Origin: Guadua angustifolia
Taxonomy: Eukaryota; Streptophyta; Magnoliopsida; Poales; Poaceae
Direction of reading: 5' to 3'
Assembly: GCA_036346375.1 (NCBI GenBank)
Contig: CM070514.1
Location: forward strand, 13,234,463-13,298,462
DNA length: 64,000 bases
The translations under genes and the position numbers were made by a program. Shown here piece by piece: positions 23,200-35,297 of the stretch (position 1 is the first letter of the stretch; every line of letters begins with the position of its first letter). Below the pieces are notes generated by a model. That model searched no databases. It saw nothing but the letters and a program-made list of their open reading frames with translations, and was not told the DNA's origin.

Positions 23200-24260
23200 A
23201 ATACATAAATAAAATAAATAGAATGGTCTGTGGGCCGAAAACCCACCGAAGTGGCCCATCGGTCACAGGCCTGTGCGAGCGGGTGGGCCATGGCAAGCCT
23301 AGCCGGCCTGTTGGGCCGCACTGGCTTTTGGGCTTCGCCAGGATTTTGGGCCGCGCTGGCAATTGGGCTTCGCCAGGGGGCGCACCGAATAAAAACCGGC
23401 CGAGCCAGCGCAGGGTTAGGTTTTCCCCTTGCCAAACTTCCGCCGTCACTTGTGGCTGGTGCTGCATCGAGCGCAGCCGCCACTGCTACGCACGCCAAGC
23501 GCAGCCATCGCCGCCGCCAAGCGCACCTCCACCAAGATCGCCAGCGCAGCGACCGCCACCGCGTCGCTGGCGCAGCCAGCCACGCCGCCCGCCGCTTGTT
23601 CACATTTGGGAGAACTCCCCCTCATCGGGGGAGATCAAGCCGCCGCCGTCGTTGAAGGCCTCGGCGTTCGGGAGGGCAAGAGCTGCCGGATTCCACGAGC
23701 CCGGGAGGAGTCTAGGTCGCCGGTGTGCCGCCGCGGAAGCCATGCGACGGAGGCGGAAGCCTCGCGGAGGGGGCGGGGGCGGGGGCGGAACCGGCTCTGG
23801 AGAAGCCGGAGTTGGGGATGGAAGCCCCACATCCTCTGCGTGGACATAATATGGCGGCGCACCCCGGCGAGCAGCAAGTGTGCCCTCCGGGTTGATGAGA
23901 ATGCCGATACCGGGTGCTTCAACCGCGCTGCAATCCACTAGCACCGAAGTCACGACATGGTTGAGGCCAGCGCGGTTCATGGAGGAGTTCGGCGTCGCCA
24001 TCCATCCGTGGATGGGACACCAAATTGGCGCTTCCTCCGGCGGGGTCTCTGGACGAGGCGCGACACCAGTCACGGTGCTCGGAGGTGCGGCGACAGAGCG
24101 GTTGCGAGTGCCACACCGTGGCACACGAGGCCTGGAACGTGTCATCCAGTGGGAAGAACACCGCTCCTGGTGGCCTTGGCGCCATGACCAGTTCACATGG
24201 CGATGGTGCGGGCAATTGCGGGCTCCGGCAACACGGCGAATGGCGTTGAAGATTGCATGA
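23200..24260 (-). other. GC-rich segment in copia leader with long non-conserved ORFs
   Basis: About 1 kb is sharply GC-rich compared with the AT-rich element around it. The longest minus-strand frame (24292-23600, 230 codons) starts near the primer-binding site. It contains a poly-Pro run (about residues 165-175) and simple Ala/Arg-rich sequence. Overlapping long frames exist on the plus strand (23223-23849). GC-rich DNA has few stops, so these are not counted as genes. The composition shift suggests captured host DNA, which I infer and cannot show. Confidence 0.45.
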
Positions 24261-24385
24261 AGAATGTGATCAAGTAATTCAATTCTTGCCATTATTGCTT
24301 ACCGACAATGAAATTGGGAGGCCTTCGTGCCTTGTGACCACTGCGGTTCTATTCTGCGGTTCTATTCTTCCAGTGCTCAGTTGTA

Positions 24386-24900
24386 GAGCGTGCTTGATAA
24401 CGTGTAAAAATAATATGAAACAGAGAATAGAAATTGAATGGAAGAACTGCCTTTGCATTGATCAATGTATATATTTATACATGTGAAGGGGTGCAATGAA
24501 CAGACACCTTTTGATTACAAGATTAACTGCCTAATCTATGTCATTAACTGCCTAATCTATGTCTTGATGAGATCACTTGAAGAGATGTCTTTTAGAGTAG
24601 ACATTGGTTCACAACAAAAGTGATGATGAATTGAATAGGAGACAGTATGAAGATCTTGTTTTAGAACTGAATTGTAAAATACTGGTAAGATGTTATGCGT
24701 TGCAGCTCTATTCTAAAAGGTGATATATACCATAAATGTAACCTAAAATCATACAATGAATATTAAAAAGAGGAAGGTAATACGGTAACATGCGAAGGAA
24801 GCTCTTGATAGGCAGCTGGATTAATAAAAAGGAGATTTAGAGATTTGTTTCTTTGATGGACAGTCACAGAGAAGGTCAAATATCTGATGATTGGGATATG
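24386..24900 (-). repeat. 5' LTR-like promoter region of the copia element
   Basis: On the minus strand, a TATAAATA box (24479-24472) is followed about 70-90 bp later by TTACACGTTATCAAGCACGC, the end-of-LTR and primer-binding context known from several plant copia lineages. A 21-bp tandem duplication (ATTAACTGCCTAATCTATGTC twice, 24522-24562) lies upstream. The outer end of the LTR was not located, because the partner LTR is absent. Confidence 0.55.
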
Positions 24901-25223
24901 TTTAGGGAGTGAGTTGCTCTGGATAAGTAAAAAAGTCATGTTGAGATCTATCCTCTGTTACCTGACGTTGGCTTCTCTCCTCCCTCGTTTTGCCTCACCT
25001 TACCCACCTACGAGGTGCAACCGTTCCCTACGAGCCGTCGCCCTCTCTTCTTTCTGCAAGCCATCGTCGTCCTCTCTTCTTCCTACATGTCGCCACTGCC
25101 TCCTCTCCCTGCATGTCACCGTTGCCGTGTCCCCTCCCTCACCTCCACTTGTCGCCTCCTATTCATCCGTGCATCGTCGTAGTTTCCCACGTGCTGACAT
25201 TGCTTCTTCCCATGCTTCGCCCC
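24900..25223. other. C- and T-rich intergenic DNA
   Basis: Short open frames (24887-25297 plus, 24990-25226 plus) translate to Ser/Pro/Leu-rich low-complexity sequence with no domain. The same composition continues beyond the hAT insertion at 25800-25880, so this was one segment before the insertion. Confidence 0.5.
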
Positions 25224-25799
25224 TAGGGATGGCAATCAGACCCGCGGGTTCGGGTACCTGCGGGTTTTGCACCGATCAGGTCGGGTTCGGATTCTAATTT
25301 TTATCCGCAGGTTCTTCGGGTCGGGTTTGGGTTTTAATTTTCATCCATGGGTATGCATTGGGTACCTGAAATACCATACACACCTATCAGGTACCTGTCG
25401 GGTTCCGGGTACCCGTCGGGTTTGGGGTCGGGTTTTGGGTACCCGCCAGGTTCGGCTCGGGTTTTTTGATTTGGGTTTCTTGTCGGATGGGTTTTGCAAA
25501 ACCCACACCCGACCCAACCTATTGCCACCTGTACTACACAAACCCATCGGGTACCTGTCGGATTTCGGGTACCCGCCGGGTTCGAGTATAGTTTGTTACC
25601 CGATAGGGTATTCGGGTTTGGGTCGGGTTTTCCAATTCGGGTTTTCTGTCAGGTCTGTCGGATTTCGGGTATCCGCCGGATTCGGGTATAGTTTGTTATC
25701 CGATAGGGTATTCGGGTTTGGATCGGGTTTTCCAATTTGGGTTTTTTGTCAGGTCGGATTTTGAAAACCCGCAGCCAATCCGACCCGTTGCCATCCCTA
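25224..25799. mobile_element. hAT MITE, 576 bp, perfect 8-bp target duplication
   Basis: TIRs TAGGGATGGCAATCAGACC at 25224 and GTTGCCATCCCTA ending at 25799 are flanked by TTCGCCCC at 25216-25223 and 25800-25807. The interior is made of CGGGTACCCG/GGGTTTTG-rich direct and inverted motifs with no coding sequence. It is of the same family as 16556-17174 and 40091-40733. Confidence 0.95.
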
Positions 25800-25807
25800 T
25801 TCGCCCC

Positions 25808-27516
25808 CACCTTCCGTCCTCGCGCATTGCCACCACTGCACCGCAACCGTTCCCTATGCACTACGCTGCGTCGAGCAACGTGGGATTCACCCAAAAAAGA
25901 GTGCTCAAGCATACAAAAATCTTGTTTTCAGGAAGTGCACTGAATATATCTATACGTCATAACAAGTTCCAATGCAACCCCATCATGAACCAGTGCCATC
26001 AGTTATAGATGCAAAAGATGATATTTAGCATATCTATAGGAATGTTTGCTCCTTTTCGAATGCAAAGTCTCAAGCAGTTTGCAAGAATTAGATGTGCAGT
26101 TTAAATGTGGCTGTTTTTATTGCAAGAATAATTTAGGAATTCTTTTTCCTGTTTCTATTTTATGCTAAATCTTTATGCAACAGTTATAGCCAGCAAACAA
26201 GGGCAATTTGATCTTTCTGAACTTCTTTGTAAGTCAGTAAACAATAATTCAAGAGACCCAGTTTATCCTTTTTCGCAGAAGATTATCATCTGATCTTGTA
26301 TGGAAGAGTTAGGCTTTGTTTAAATTGGCATTCGAGTGATGCAGGAACAACGGGGAAACAAATGGAAGCAGAGCTTTCTTGAGGAATAATAGCTTCAATG
26401 CGAAGCCCAAACACAAGAGCTAAAACTAACCTATTTCAATGCTTTCTCTATTATAGCATGCACCTCAGGGTTAACTACGAACCAATGTAATTTGTCTTCT
26501 ATACACAAAAAGCGAGGGCATAAAAATTGTTAATTTCCCCCTTAAATAGCCTCAGACACACTAAATCGATAGCATAGCTACACTCAGACGCATACAAACA
26601 TGAACAAAACATGATTTCCCCCCTTTATTCTCCCATGTAGTTGTATTACAGGGCTATTAAACTATGTGTTCCAAGTAGCATATGTAGGCATTTTTAGCTT
26701 CTGGATCACTTCCAACTTTGATTATGGGAAGGCTCAATGCACAAAGTAAAAGTAATTAAGGAGATAAACAACTCTCGGACATATATTCCCCACACAGATC
26801 TTTTTTTTATAAAAAGGAAAAGAAATTCCTCATCTCATAAATTGTAGAGAAAGCATAGGATATGACCACTTAATAAGTGACAAGTCATAGGAGTGTAGCA
26901 AACTGTTAAGCAAATATGTGCTTTACACCATATTTCCTTTTTCTTCAAGTGTCACTGTGTCAGTACAAAGATAGCACACATTGCTTCCATTATAAATATC
27001 AAATCCCCTGCCTTTTAATCTAGGATACCTCATAACCTTGAAAGCAAGCAACGTAGCACAGTTACATAGACTGAAGTATACATATAAATTATCCTAACAA
27101 CAGTCATAAAAAATGTTAACAAATTGCACAAAATGGCATTATTCATGAAATACAATTTGTATATTTTATTTGAACCATCTTTTTTACTTTATAAATCGGA
27201 TAATGCGTATACATACATACTTCTATCTATGTCCAGACATAAAGGCACATGTTATTGCCAGGAGGCATTAAAATTGTAAAACAATAAACAATTAAAAGCT
27301 TAATAGGTAATCACATATGACATGTATGACCATAAAAGTGTTTTCCTTGTCCAAAATACCACTATTAAATGTACTCATCTCCCCCTCGTTAATTGGTTTC
27401 ATTATATGACCTATTATTTAGTTGGTCTTTACTAACATGTTTGAACTAAGAGAAGAACTACAAATAATGAGTTATTTGTCATGGCAAGGGATAAGGTGGA
27501 GCAAAGCTAAGATTCA
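25808..27516. other. AT-rich intergenic DNA, no gene seen
   Basis: 1.7 kb without a long reading frame, TIR pair or recognisable protein similarity on either strand. Confidence 0.6.
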
Positions 27517-27719
27517 GGGTGTGTTTGGTAGGGATTTAGCTGAAAATTCTAGCTTCACCAGATTCGTGATGTTGAAGCTGTGAGTACATTAAAAGTATTT
27601 AGATAGATCATCTTGTTTACATTTTAGATCAAAAATATAAACTTAATTCACTTTATTTTAGTCTACAAGTTTCATATTTCAGGTGAAGCTGGAATCTGGA
27701 GCTATACCAAACAGACCCC
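27517..27719. mobile_element. Tourist/PIF-Harbinger-like MITE, 203 bp
   Basis: Termini GGGTGTGTTTGGTAGGG and the reverse complement of CTATACCAAACAGACCCC form a TIR. TCA flanks both sides (27514-27516 and 27720-27722), fitting the 3-bp TNA target of PIF/Harbinger MITEs. The interior matches the MITE at 41656-41871, for example CCAAAAATATAAACTTAAT-like and CTACAAGTTTCA stretches. Confidence 0.7.
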
Positions 27720-27899
27720 TCAGCAAGCAGGACATAGCTATGATTAATAGCTATGATTAGGCAATGTAAGATGAACAAAAATAAACATGTGTAGATCAGA
27801 TGCAATGCAAGAAAAGGACTATATTTAAGCAATTCATTGGAAAGGGCAAATAACCTAGCTATAAAAACTTAAAATCATTGCTATGCCCAAAATGAAGCA

Positions 27900-29528
27900 A
27901 GAATTAGGAGCACACGATGCAGAAATTTCTGTGCATTGTTCCCCCTAGATACACTCAAGGTGGCGCTCTCTATCGAGACGTTGATCGATCTCTCTACGCT
28001 CTCTGTTGAGGAGCTGACTAGGCGATTGAAGGCGGCTGAGGAACGTTTTGGACTCGGTGTTGGAGGCAACACAGGCTGGCGGTTGCTGCTATCCGAAGAA
28101 GAGTGGCTCGCGCTACAAGAAATCTCAAGGCGGTGGCCACGACGTCTCGAAGGGTAAGTGCCGCTACTACAGTAAGCTGGGCTATTGGGCCAGGTTTTGC
28201 ATCAAGAAGAAGCACGAGGAGGCGCACTTGATGCAGGCTGACGATGCTGCACCGGTGCTGCTCATGGCGCATGTGGACACTGTCATTAAGGAGCATGATC
28301 ATGCCATTGGTGAGGTTCGCCTCCTTGGGGAGCATGCCCAGGTCCATCTTGGGCACAATGACAATCACCACGATCGCGCCTGGTATCTTTATACCGGGGC
28401 GAGTAACCACATGACCAGCGACAAGATGGTGTCAATCAAGCTCGACGACCATGTAAAGGGCACTATCCGTTTCAGTTACAGATCAGTGGACAACATTTGT
28501 AACTACGACATGGTGCTGTTCACGTGCCACAACAGCAAACACCGTGGCTAATAGGTGTCTACTTCACTCCCCGCCTCCGTAGCCACATCATTAGTCTCGG
28601 GCAGCTAGATGAAAACGAATGAGAGGTGCGCATCCAAGGCAGCTACATGTGCATTCGAGATCATCGTCATCAACTGCTCATTGAGGTAAAGTGTAATGTG
28701 AGTCAGCTTTATGTGCTTAATCTCGATCTCGTGCAACCAATATGCCTGTTTTCCCAGTGCGGCGACTAGGCATGGCGTTGGCATGCTCAGTATGGGCATC
28801 TCAACTTCCATTCACTGCACAAGCTTGTATCCCAAGGCATGGTGCATGGTTTGCCACACATTGATCAGGTAGATCAATTGTGTGATGGATGCTTGGCTGG
28901 GAAGCAACGTCGAGCCCCATTCCCGAAGGAGGCCAAGTATCACACCGACAAGTCGCTCAATGTTGTCGATGGTGGCCTATGCGGCCCGATCTCACCACTG
29001 ACACTGGACGGCAAAAGCTACTTCCTATTGCTCATCAACGACTGCAGTCACTACATGTGGCTAATCCTCCTCCCCACCAAGGACAAGGAACCCGCACCCA
29101 TCCGACATTTCTAGGCAAGAGCTGAGGTTGACACTAGGTACAAGTTGCAAGTGTGGTGTGGCATTTTCAGGCAAGCGCTAAGGTTGACATCAGGCGCAAG
29201 CTACGAGGGCTCCGAACAGATCGAGGTGGAGAGTTCACCTCCTCGACGTTCACAGTGTACTATGTTGATTGCGGCATCAAGCGGTAGGTCATGACGTTGT
29301 ACTCCTAGTAGCAAAATGGCGTCATGGAGCGCCACAACCAAACAGTAGTTGGAATGGCTTGAAGTATGTTGAAAGCCATGAACGTGCCGTCGATCTTCTA
29401 GGGCGAGGCAGTCATCATGGTGGTCTTCCTTCTCAATCGATCACCCACACGCAGTCTTGATGGCAACGCACCTTATGAGGCGTGGAATAGTGAGAAGCCG
29501 AATGTGCACTTCCTGCTCGATCAACTGA
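27900..29528 (+). pseudogene. Degenerate Ty1/copia gag-protease-integrase fragment
   Basis: Starting near 27915 the frame shows the end of a copia Gag capsid (ALSIETLIDLSTLSVEELT). It continues with a basic stretch and a damaged zinc knuckle near 28155-28200, in which one Cys has been lost. The protease active-site region WYLYTGASNHMTSD (about 28380-28420) has Tyr where the catalytic Asp belongs. The pre-integrase segment CDGCLAGKQRRAPFP lies at about 28880-28925. The integrase core (GGEFTSSTF, then NGVMERHNQ) lies at about 29225-29340. Multiple stops occur. It ends abruptly at about 29528, before reverse transcriptase, at the start of gypsy-related DNA. No LTRs were found. Confidence 0.8.
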
Positions 29529-29787
29529 GAAAATCTCATACATAAATAAAAAGATAATGCATTTGAGGCATCGAAAAACAAAAATCCAGGTAAGTAAGAG
29601 TTTATTAAAAATTAGGTAACAAAAGTCATCCTATTACATTTTGGGCAGGTATCCTATGGCTACTTGTTCTCAGAGGCATTGCACCACCCCTTCTACTCAC
29701 TTGGGGACTGAAAAAGGAGGGTCCCTAGGATGGGCCTCCACCTTTGGTGTAGGCCAGTTGTTGATGGAGAAGGCGGCCTCTCCGTCG

Positions 29788-30156
29788 TCAAAAGCCTCTA
29801 AGCACCACGAGGGCTTGAGGGTGAGCAGGCACCAGACTGGTGAAGCTGTTTTGAGCTTCACCTCCTTCGCCAGCGTCAACAGCTTCACCTTCTTCTCCTC
29901 GTGTACTGGCAGTGGCATCTGCTCTCACGAAGGTAGCAGAAGTGGCATCGTCTTCTTCGACGATGGTGCGCAATTTGCTAGTAACCTCATCTTCCTCCTC
30001 CGGCCAAACCTCCCTCTCAATGGCCTCCCAGTCGATCTCTTCCTCCTCATCGAAGGAGATGATGATTCGTCTCGGAGAGACGATGGCCAGCGGCATAAGG
30101 GGAGGGGACTCTCCAAGGATCTCTATGGATGGGGATGAGGAGGGAGTGGAAACCAT
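29788..30156 (-). CDS. Small acidic ORF downstream of the antisense gypsy ORF (element A)
   Basis: A 122-codon frame from ATG at 30156. It begins MVSTPSSSPSIEILGESPPL, then becomes strongly acidic (DEEEEIDWEAIE, EEEDE). It sits downstream of the antisense PF04195-like ORF on the same strand. A counterpart of similar start and composition lies in the same relative place in element C (57670-57963). A poly(A)-like AT-rich tail follows. I know no function for it. It may be the 3' exon of the antisense transcript, not a separate protein. Confidence 0.45.
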   Translation of the reverse strand: MVSTPSSSPSIEILGESPPLMPLAIVSPRRIIISFDEEEEIDWEAIEREVWPEEEDEVTSKLRTIVEEDDATSATFVRADATASTRGEEGEAVDAGEGGEAQNSFTSLVPAHPQALVVLRGF

Positions 30157-30454
30157 GAATGTGATTGAAAAAGCTAAGGCGTCATGAGTAGAAAGCAAAA
30201 GAAGAGATGAGTTGTGGCAGGCGACTACAAGTCCCATCTATTTATAGCTCAAGGAACGGGTCGTGCTGAAGCTGCAACCCGTCTAGATTCGCATCGGTCC
30301 AAATCCATGAGGCATCTTGTGCACTTCGACATAAATGCAGGAACTAAAGAGACGCTAAGTTATGATGTGCCGCATAGAAGCTGAAGGGGCACAAAGACTG
30401 TAACAGTATTCAATCATTATAACGGAGTTAAAAAAGAATGCTGAGCTTTACCAG

Positions 30455-30860
30455 TATGCTCGGGGGCTCATGCACTTGCGTGTATGGTTGAGGGCTATCG
30501 TCTATTATGCTCACACTCTACTTTCTCCTCGATATAATCATCGAACAGAAAGTCGGGGGCTACATCATGCATTTGTCAGTGCATTTGCTCTACCATCATC
30601 TCGATGCACTCATCGAGTAGAGGGTCGAGAGCTACATCGTTCGGTCGTTCCTTTACCTGGCTCCACTCTTGGCTCGATACATCTATCAAGTAAGAGGTTC
30701 AGAGTCGCAACAGGTATCTGTGATGCTAATGCTCCATTTTTTACTCAATTTGGCTATTGGGTAAAGAGTCAGGGGCTACATCACAGCTTTGTGCTTTTGT
30801 CAATCTACTCCCTACTCAATGGCATCAACGAGTAAGGAGTCGGGGGTTGCAAGTAACTCG
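30455..30860. repeat. Diverged tandem repeat of about 72 bp, five to six units
   Basis: The core AGTCGGGGGCTACATC or a variant recurs at about 30459, 30551, 30623, 30697, 30767 and 30838, usually preceded by a TCGAGTA-like motif. The array lies in gypsy element A between the small ORF and the larger antisense ORF. The same GTCGGGGGCTAC core occurs singly near 33949 (plus) and 58313-58330 (minus). Confidence 0.7.
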
Positions 30861-32854
30861 GTACCTTGTTCTATTTTTTTGGTCAATACAATTATCGAGC
30901 AGGGTGTTGTAGGCACAATTTCTTTATTTCTTTTGCATACAATTTTTTTGCATGCACTTACTCGATCACGTACTTAGCATGTCAGCAAACAAAACCAATA
31001 TGTGGCCATACTTAAACCCAACGATGAGCAATTCTATCCTGCGCGCATATGAGTACCAGATTGTCAAACATCTAAAACGCAGTGGTCTGTAGGAGACAAG
31101 ACCTCTAGTCAATTCTACATGTGTTGCTCAACAAGTTCATGTTTGCTATAAAGTTTAAGTCATATAGTCGATGAAGCCTTGCAAAAATCATGTAGTTTCA
31201 CTTCGACTTAAATAACATTTATATTATATGCGGCCTCTCCAAGTGTAAGCTCAGGGTCTTAGCTATTTGACAAAAGTTTTTTAGTCTTGTGCATAGATAC
31301 AGTTAGGCAAACATTTGGCAATGAAGCTTCTTACTAAGAGTCTATGAGTGCTAATCAGAATTGCATCTACTCGTGTTCCTCTGCTTCATCGACAAGAAAA
31401 CAATAGGTAGAGCACAATGGACAAGTAAATTAATTGGGGCTTCAAGATAAACCAATATTCTAGAAGCGCTTGAGAAGCTAGATGAGACGGGGCCATTGTT
31501 GTTACTGGAGCTGCTGGAGTAGGAGCTGAGATGATAGTGCCCGCGCCGAACGTCGACATAGCAATGGCGGCAATGTCATTGGCAGCGTCGCTAGATGCAC
31601 CTTTCCTACAGGAGATTTTCTACTTAATCTCTCCAAAGGGATGAAGGAAAAATTGAGAAGAAGGGAAGATAACCTACTTTGCTAGTCGAAACTTCGCCAG
31701 CACATTCTTCTTTCATGCAGTCGATTTCGCCAAGACCGGTCTGGTCCTAGTAGCTGATTTCTTGATCGGCGCTACTGATTGAGGAGATGGCATTGGGGAA
31801 TCAGTGGCCAAGGGTGGGACCTGCAAGCAGGTGGCTATAATATGCAAAAAATTTGCAGAGGACAAACTCAGCTAGCACTACTCAATAGTAGTTTTACCTG
31901 CTCAATCGCTCTAGTTGATGGGGACTCTTCTTGTAGAGATGTCTGCGGAGGAGTCACCGACTTCTCCGCATCGACTCCCTAGGTGGCCTGCTGTTCATCT
32001 AGTATTTGCTGAATTACATTAGAAGAAACTTCATAACATCCAAGCGAGCGATTGAAGATCACTTGTCTGGATGGTCTCGATGAAGATGTCCAAGGCCGCT
32101 TAGTAGGTCGCTGGAGTCTCGGAGACATCAACCTGCTCACCCGAGGAGACTTGACCACTACCTAGCCCAGGGCTGCCTCACCCTCGCCTAAAATGTTACT
32201 AGGTGCCAGATCACCCAGGGGAGATCCAGTGCCGGCGGTAACAAATTTTGACGTCGGATCACCATCTCGGGTTGGCTCATCGACCTCCAGGACAATGGCT
32301 CCGGCAACCGGCTCACTCTCCTTGTTGAACCTAGCTTCCTGGAGAGATACAAGGTTAAAATGGACGATGCAATATAAGCCATGACACAGTACTCACTTCT
32401 AGCTAAGGATTGGCCAGTGAATATGCCTCGATGCTGCAAGCACTAGGTTCCATGCCCTGAAACATCTTGCTCAGTCTAGAGGATATGTCTAGATCCGACA
32501 GATCTGGCAAATAGCAAGTTAGTTTATTGCTCATCAACTAAAGTAAGGAAAACAAAAAAGCTACTAGTGCTTACTTCCAGGATTATCCCTGGTGGCATCA
32601 TCAACTTTGGAGTATTCCCAAGCCAAGTAATCCTAGCACTTCAGCGAACTCGACTGGCACGTGATGAAGTCTTTGGCAAAATGCCACCCTGTCAATCCAT
32701 TTTTCCTCAGCTCCTTGATCTTCTGAACATAATGCACATTGCGGGGGGTCAAAGGAGAGACTTTGTCTAGAGGTTAATTGGATTAAGGAGGAGTGGTCGA
32801 TAAGCCAGGGGAAATTCACAGTATCTGGAGAGGTGATGTAAAACCACTATTTTT

Positions 32855-33422
32855 TCAGTCTAATTGCCAGGAAGAAGTAACAGGGATAGAGATATATGCA
32901 CGTGCTGCACTGTTGCGGAGGTGAAACCCAGGACCCCCAACAGCTTCATTCTTCATCGTCCGCTTGATATTATAAAAGTGGCAAAACAGGTTAAGGCTGG
33001 GCTCGATGCCCAGATAAGCCTCACAAAGGTGAACAAACACACTGAGCATTGGGAATGAATTGGGGCTCAAGCACTAAAGCTGGATTGTGTAGAAGTCAAG
33101 ATCCAAGGTCAAAAATGCGAAGGAGGAAAATTGGACCTACAGTGAAAAAAGGCCTCAAACATGACGGTCTCATCCTCATTCTCGGGGGTAGGGAACAGTT
33201 AACCTTGCGATGGCCTCCAATGGAGGAATTCTTGTGGAGGAACAAAGCCTTCTTTTGCCAATTCGGCAAGACGCTTCTCTATCATCGTCGACTTTTGCCA
33301 CACCCTTTGGGGGCTTTATCATCATAAGTCATCTCGCTGCCACTAAGAGTGGATATGGTTGTCTCTGGTTTCTTTTTCGATGACTGGAGAGCTCTAGCAC
33401 CGGCTGAAGAACTAGACACCAT
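32855..33422 (-). pseudogene. Antisense ORF with putative gypsy-type transposon domain (PF04195-like)
   Basis: On the minus strand an ATG at 33422 opens a Ser-rich N-terminus (MVSSSSAGARAL). About 350 bp on, the frame at 33070-32855 reads LSVFVHLCEAYLGIEPSLN, then GGPGFHLRN and AYISIPVTSSWQ. These are hallmark segments of the 'putative gypsy type transposon' family found in grass retrotransposons. The same hallmark (FVHLCEAFLG) occurs in element C at about 54810-54850. Stops and frameshifts break the frame. Molecular function is unknown for the family. Confidence 0.7.
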
Positions 33423-33939
33423 CGGAAATGATGGGGAATAAAGTTTTTTTGAAGTTGGCGGCGCTAGGGTTGGAAGAGCACAACGAAGGCTTCGAGAATA
33501 AGGCTAAAGGCAAAAGGGAAGGGAATGGTTATAATTATGGATCTTGGAATTTAGAAGCCAAAACCTTTTTAGGTGAATGGTTCATTCCTCATGACACGAT
33601 GTCTCGTTAGGCGAGAAAGGTGGGATGATGGTGCTACGGCAGTTTTGGTGCTGCAGACGAAAGCAATAAATGCTCAGCTGCCCAATGTTTGGATTTTATG
33701 ATTTTTTCTAAACTCTACTCAGAATCAAGTCGATGAGTCGATATCGAGTAACATATGGTTACCTTAAGGACTCAAGATGAGCTGATGGCAAGGCGCTCGA
33801 CCCAACACATTCCTACTCGACACTTAACGATTCACAACCTGCTCGAATTGTTCAACCACAAACAGACGAGGCATTACTAGACCAAGCCAGAGCTTGGCAG
33901 TAATCGACCATGCACTTAAACGGACCCTCTACTAAGCAG

Positions 33940-34616
33940 AGTTCGGGGGCTACGGTCAAATATCTAAATATGGGATATGGGCATCACCAAGAACACAAAT
34001 ACTATACCATATATACGCAATCAAGCATCTGGAAACTCCGGATATCACAGGCCAAATTCTATGGGATAAGATATACACGGAGGGGTATCTTTATACAGGG
34101 AAGGACTCGATCGTTTTCCTATTATGAGGAAACTAACTCGAGTACGCCAGGGAAGTTTGGATAAGCTATGAAGATTATGCAACGATGGACTCCTCATCGG
34201 CTATGATCCGGTATCCCAAACCAACTACAACTTGACCTGAGAAAAGGCTACCCATCTATATAAGGATGGGGGTAGGCATCTTTAGAAAAAACAAGCAATT
34301 TTTAGACTACAAGCCAACCAAAGCTAGACAAGCGAGCAGACCTTTTGAGAAGAGCATCCAAGAGGCCGGCGAACTACGCTTCGTCAACACTTAGTTGTAG
34401 CTTAGCCACCCCCCTAAGTTCAATCTTCATTGTAATTAGAGTTAGGGTTCTGCTTTGTACTCTGTAAATCGACTCCATACGTCATCCACACAGGAGTAGG
34501 GTGTTCATCTGAGGATCCGAACTTGTCTACATTATGTGCCTCCGATTTCGTGCTTGACTTTGCTAATCCGAAGGTAACTAAAACTATAAGTTTATTGTCA
34601 ATTTCTAACCTTCGAC
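33940..34616 (+). repeat. LTR of gypsy element A (approximate limits)
   Basis: The LTR-like block starts near GTTCGGGGGCTACGG (33947). It has a TATATAAG box at 34257-34264, a leader, and U5 sequence ending near TTCGACA (34610-34616). The limits are inferred from composition and similarity to other gypsy LTRs, because no second copy is present for comparison. Confidence 0.5.
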
Positions 34617-35297
34617 AATTATGATCGGTTCACTACAGATAGAGACCAACCATGAAGGAAAAGGCTCAAGGGCCATTAAACCCAGAGGAGACTGGCAAAT
34701 CGGCAAATGGTATAAGACAGAGAAATCACCACCATGTCAGCAGGTGTTCAAGCCTAAGCCAACCTTCTCCCAATTACTTGAAAAATACGAAAGGAGAAGC
34801 AACAGGCTGTGCTATCCTACGTGTTGGATAGATAATCTATATTGGCTTGATAACTTGGAGAGAGCTCACCAGCGATGCCTCTTCTGGAAATTTTGTTGGG
34901 AGAGGGGATCAGCTTTGCCATCATCGTACACATACTCGATGGAGCACTATCCATAAGATGATTGGCCAAGACAATCGGCTAAAGATAAATTATATGAACT
35001 AGTGCAAAATTATCCTAACATAAGTCACAAAAGGCTTATGCATGAAAGGGTTTCCGCACTAAATTAGGCCAAAATGCAAGTGGAAGGAGGGTCAAGTCCC
35101 GCGACTCAGGAGAATCTAGCTGGTAAGATACGAAAGCCGATTGAACCGAAGCCGAGGTGGTGTCCTCCTGGTTTTAGTCGGTGACAACACAGACAACTCC
35201 AAAGGCTGAGGACTCAAGAGATGAGAAAGGCCAAGTAAGAAAAATAGAGAGATCAGGCTTTCAATGAGCTTCAGCCGATCAAGACTACTAAGAAAGA

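Larger units (their letters stand above)
17680..24900 (-). mobile_element. Ty1/copia retrotransposon, minus strand, 3' LTR missing
   Basis: Reading right to left: an LTR-like promoter region (about 24.9-24.4 kb), an ACACGTTATCAAGCACGC primer-binding-type segment (about 24385-24402), a long leader, gag (22508-21444), then protease, integrase, reverse transcriptase and RNase H (21213 to about 17745). The sequence after RNase H (ACACTCTTTTCTTTTATGAG) is the kind of pol-to-LTR linker seen in this lineage. No second LTR follows: the sequence meets degenerate hAT DNA near 17665-17690. Stops in pol and the missing LTR make it inactive. Confidence 0.85.
29530..34616 (+). mobile_element. Gypsy retrotransposon A, 3' part with antisense ORFs and LTR
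   Basis: Only the 3' portion of a plus-strand gypsy element remains. It carries minus-strand ORFs (33422 to about 29788) and then a plus-strand LTR with TATATAAG at 34257-34264. The LTR's U5-like stretch (ACACAGGAGTAGGGTGTTCA, then CCGAACTTGTCT) is related to that of element C on the minus strand near 48890-48970. Gag, protease and reverse transcriptase are missing. The left edge abuts the truncated copia at about 29528. Antisense ORFs before the 3' LTR are characteristic of the Tat group of gypsy elements. Confidence 0.68.

Noticed and set aside
23223..23849. 208-codon plus-strand ORF
   Set aside because: It lies in GC-rich copia leader, antisense to the element, with overlapping frames on the other strand and no recognised domain.
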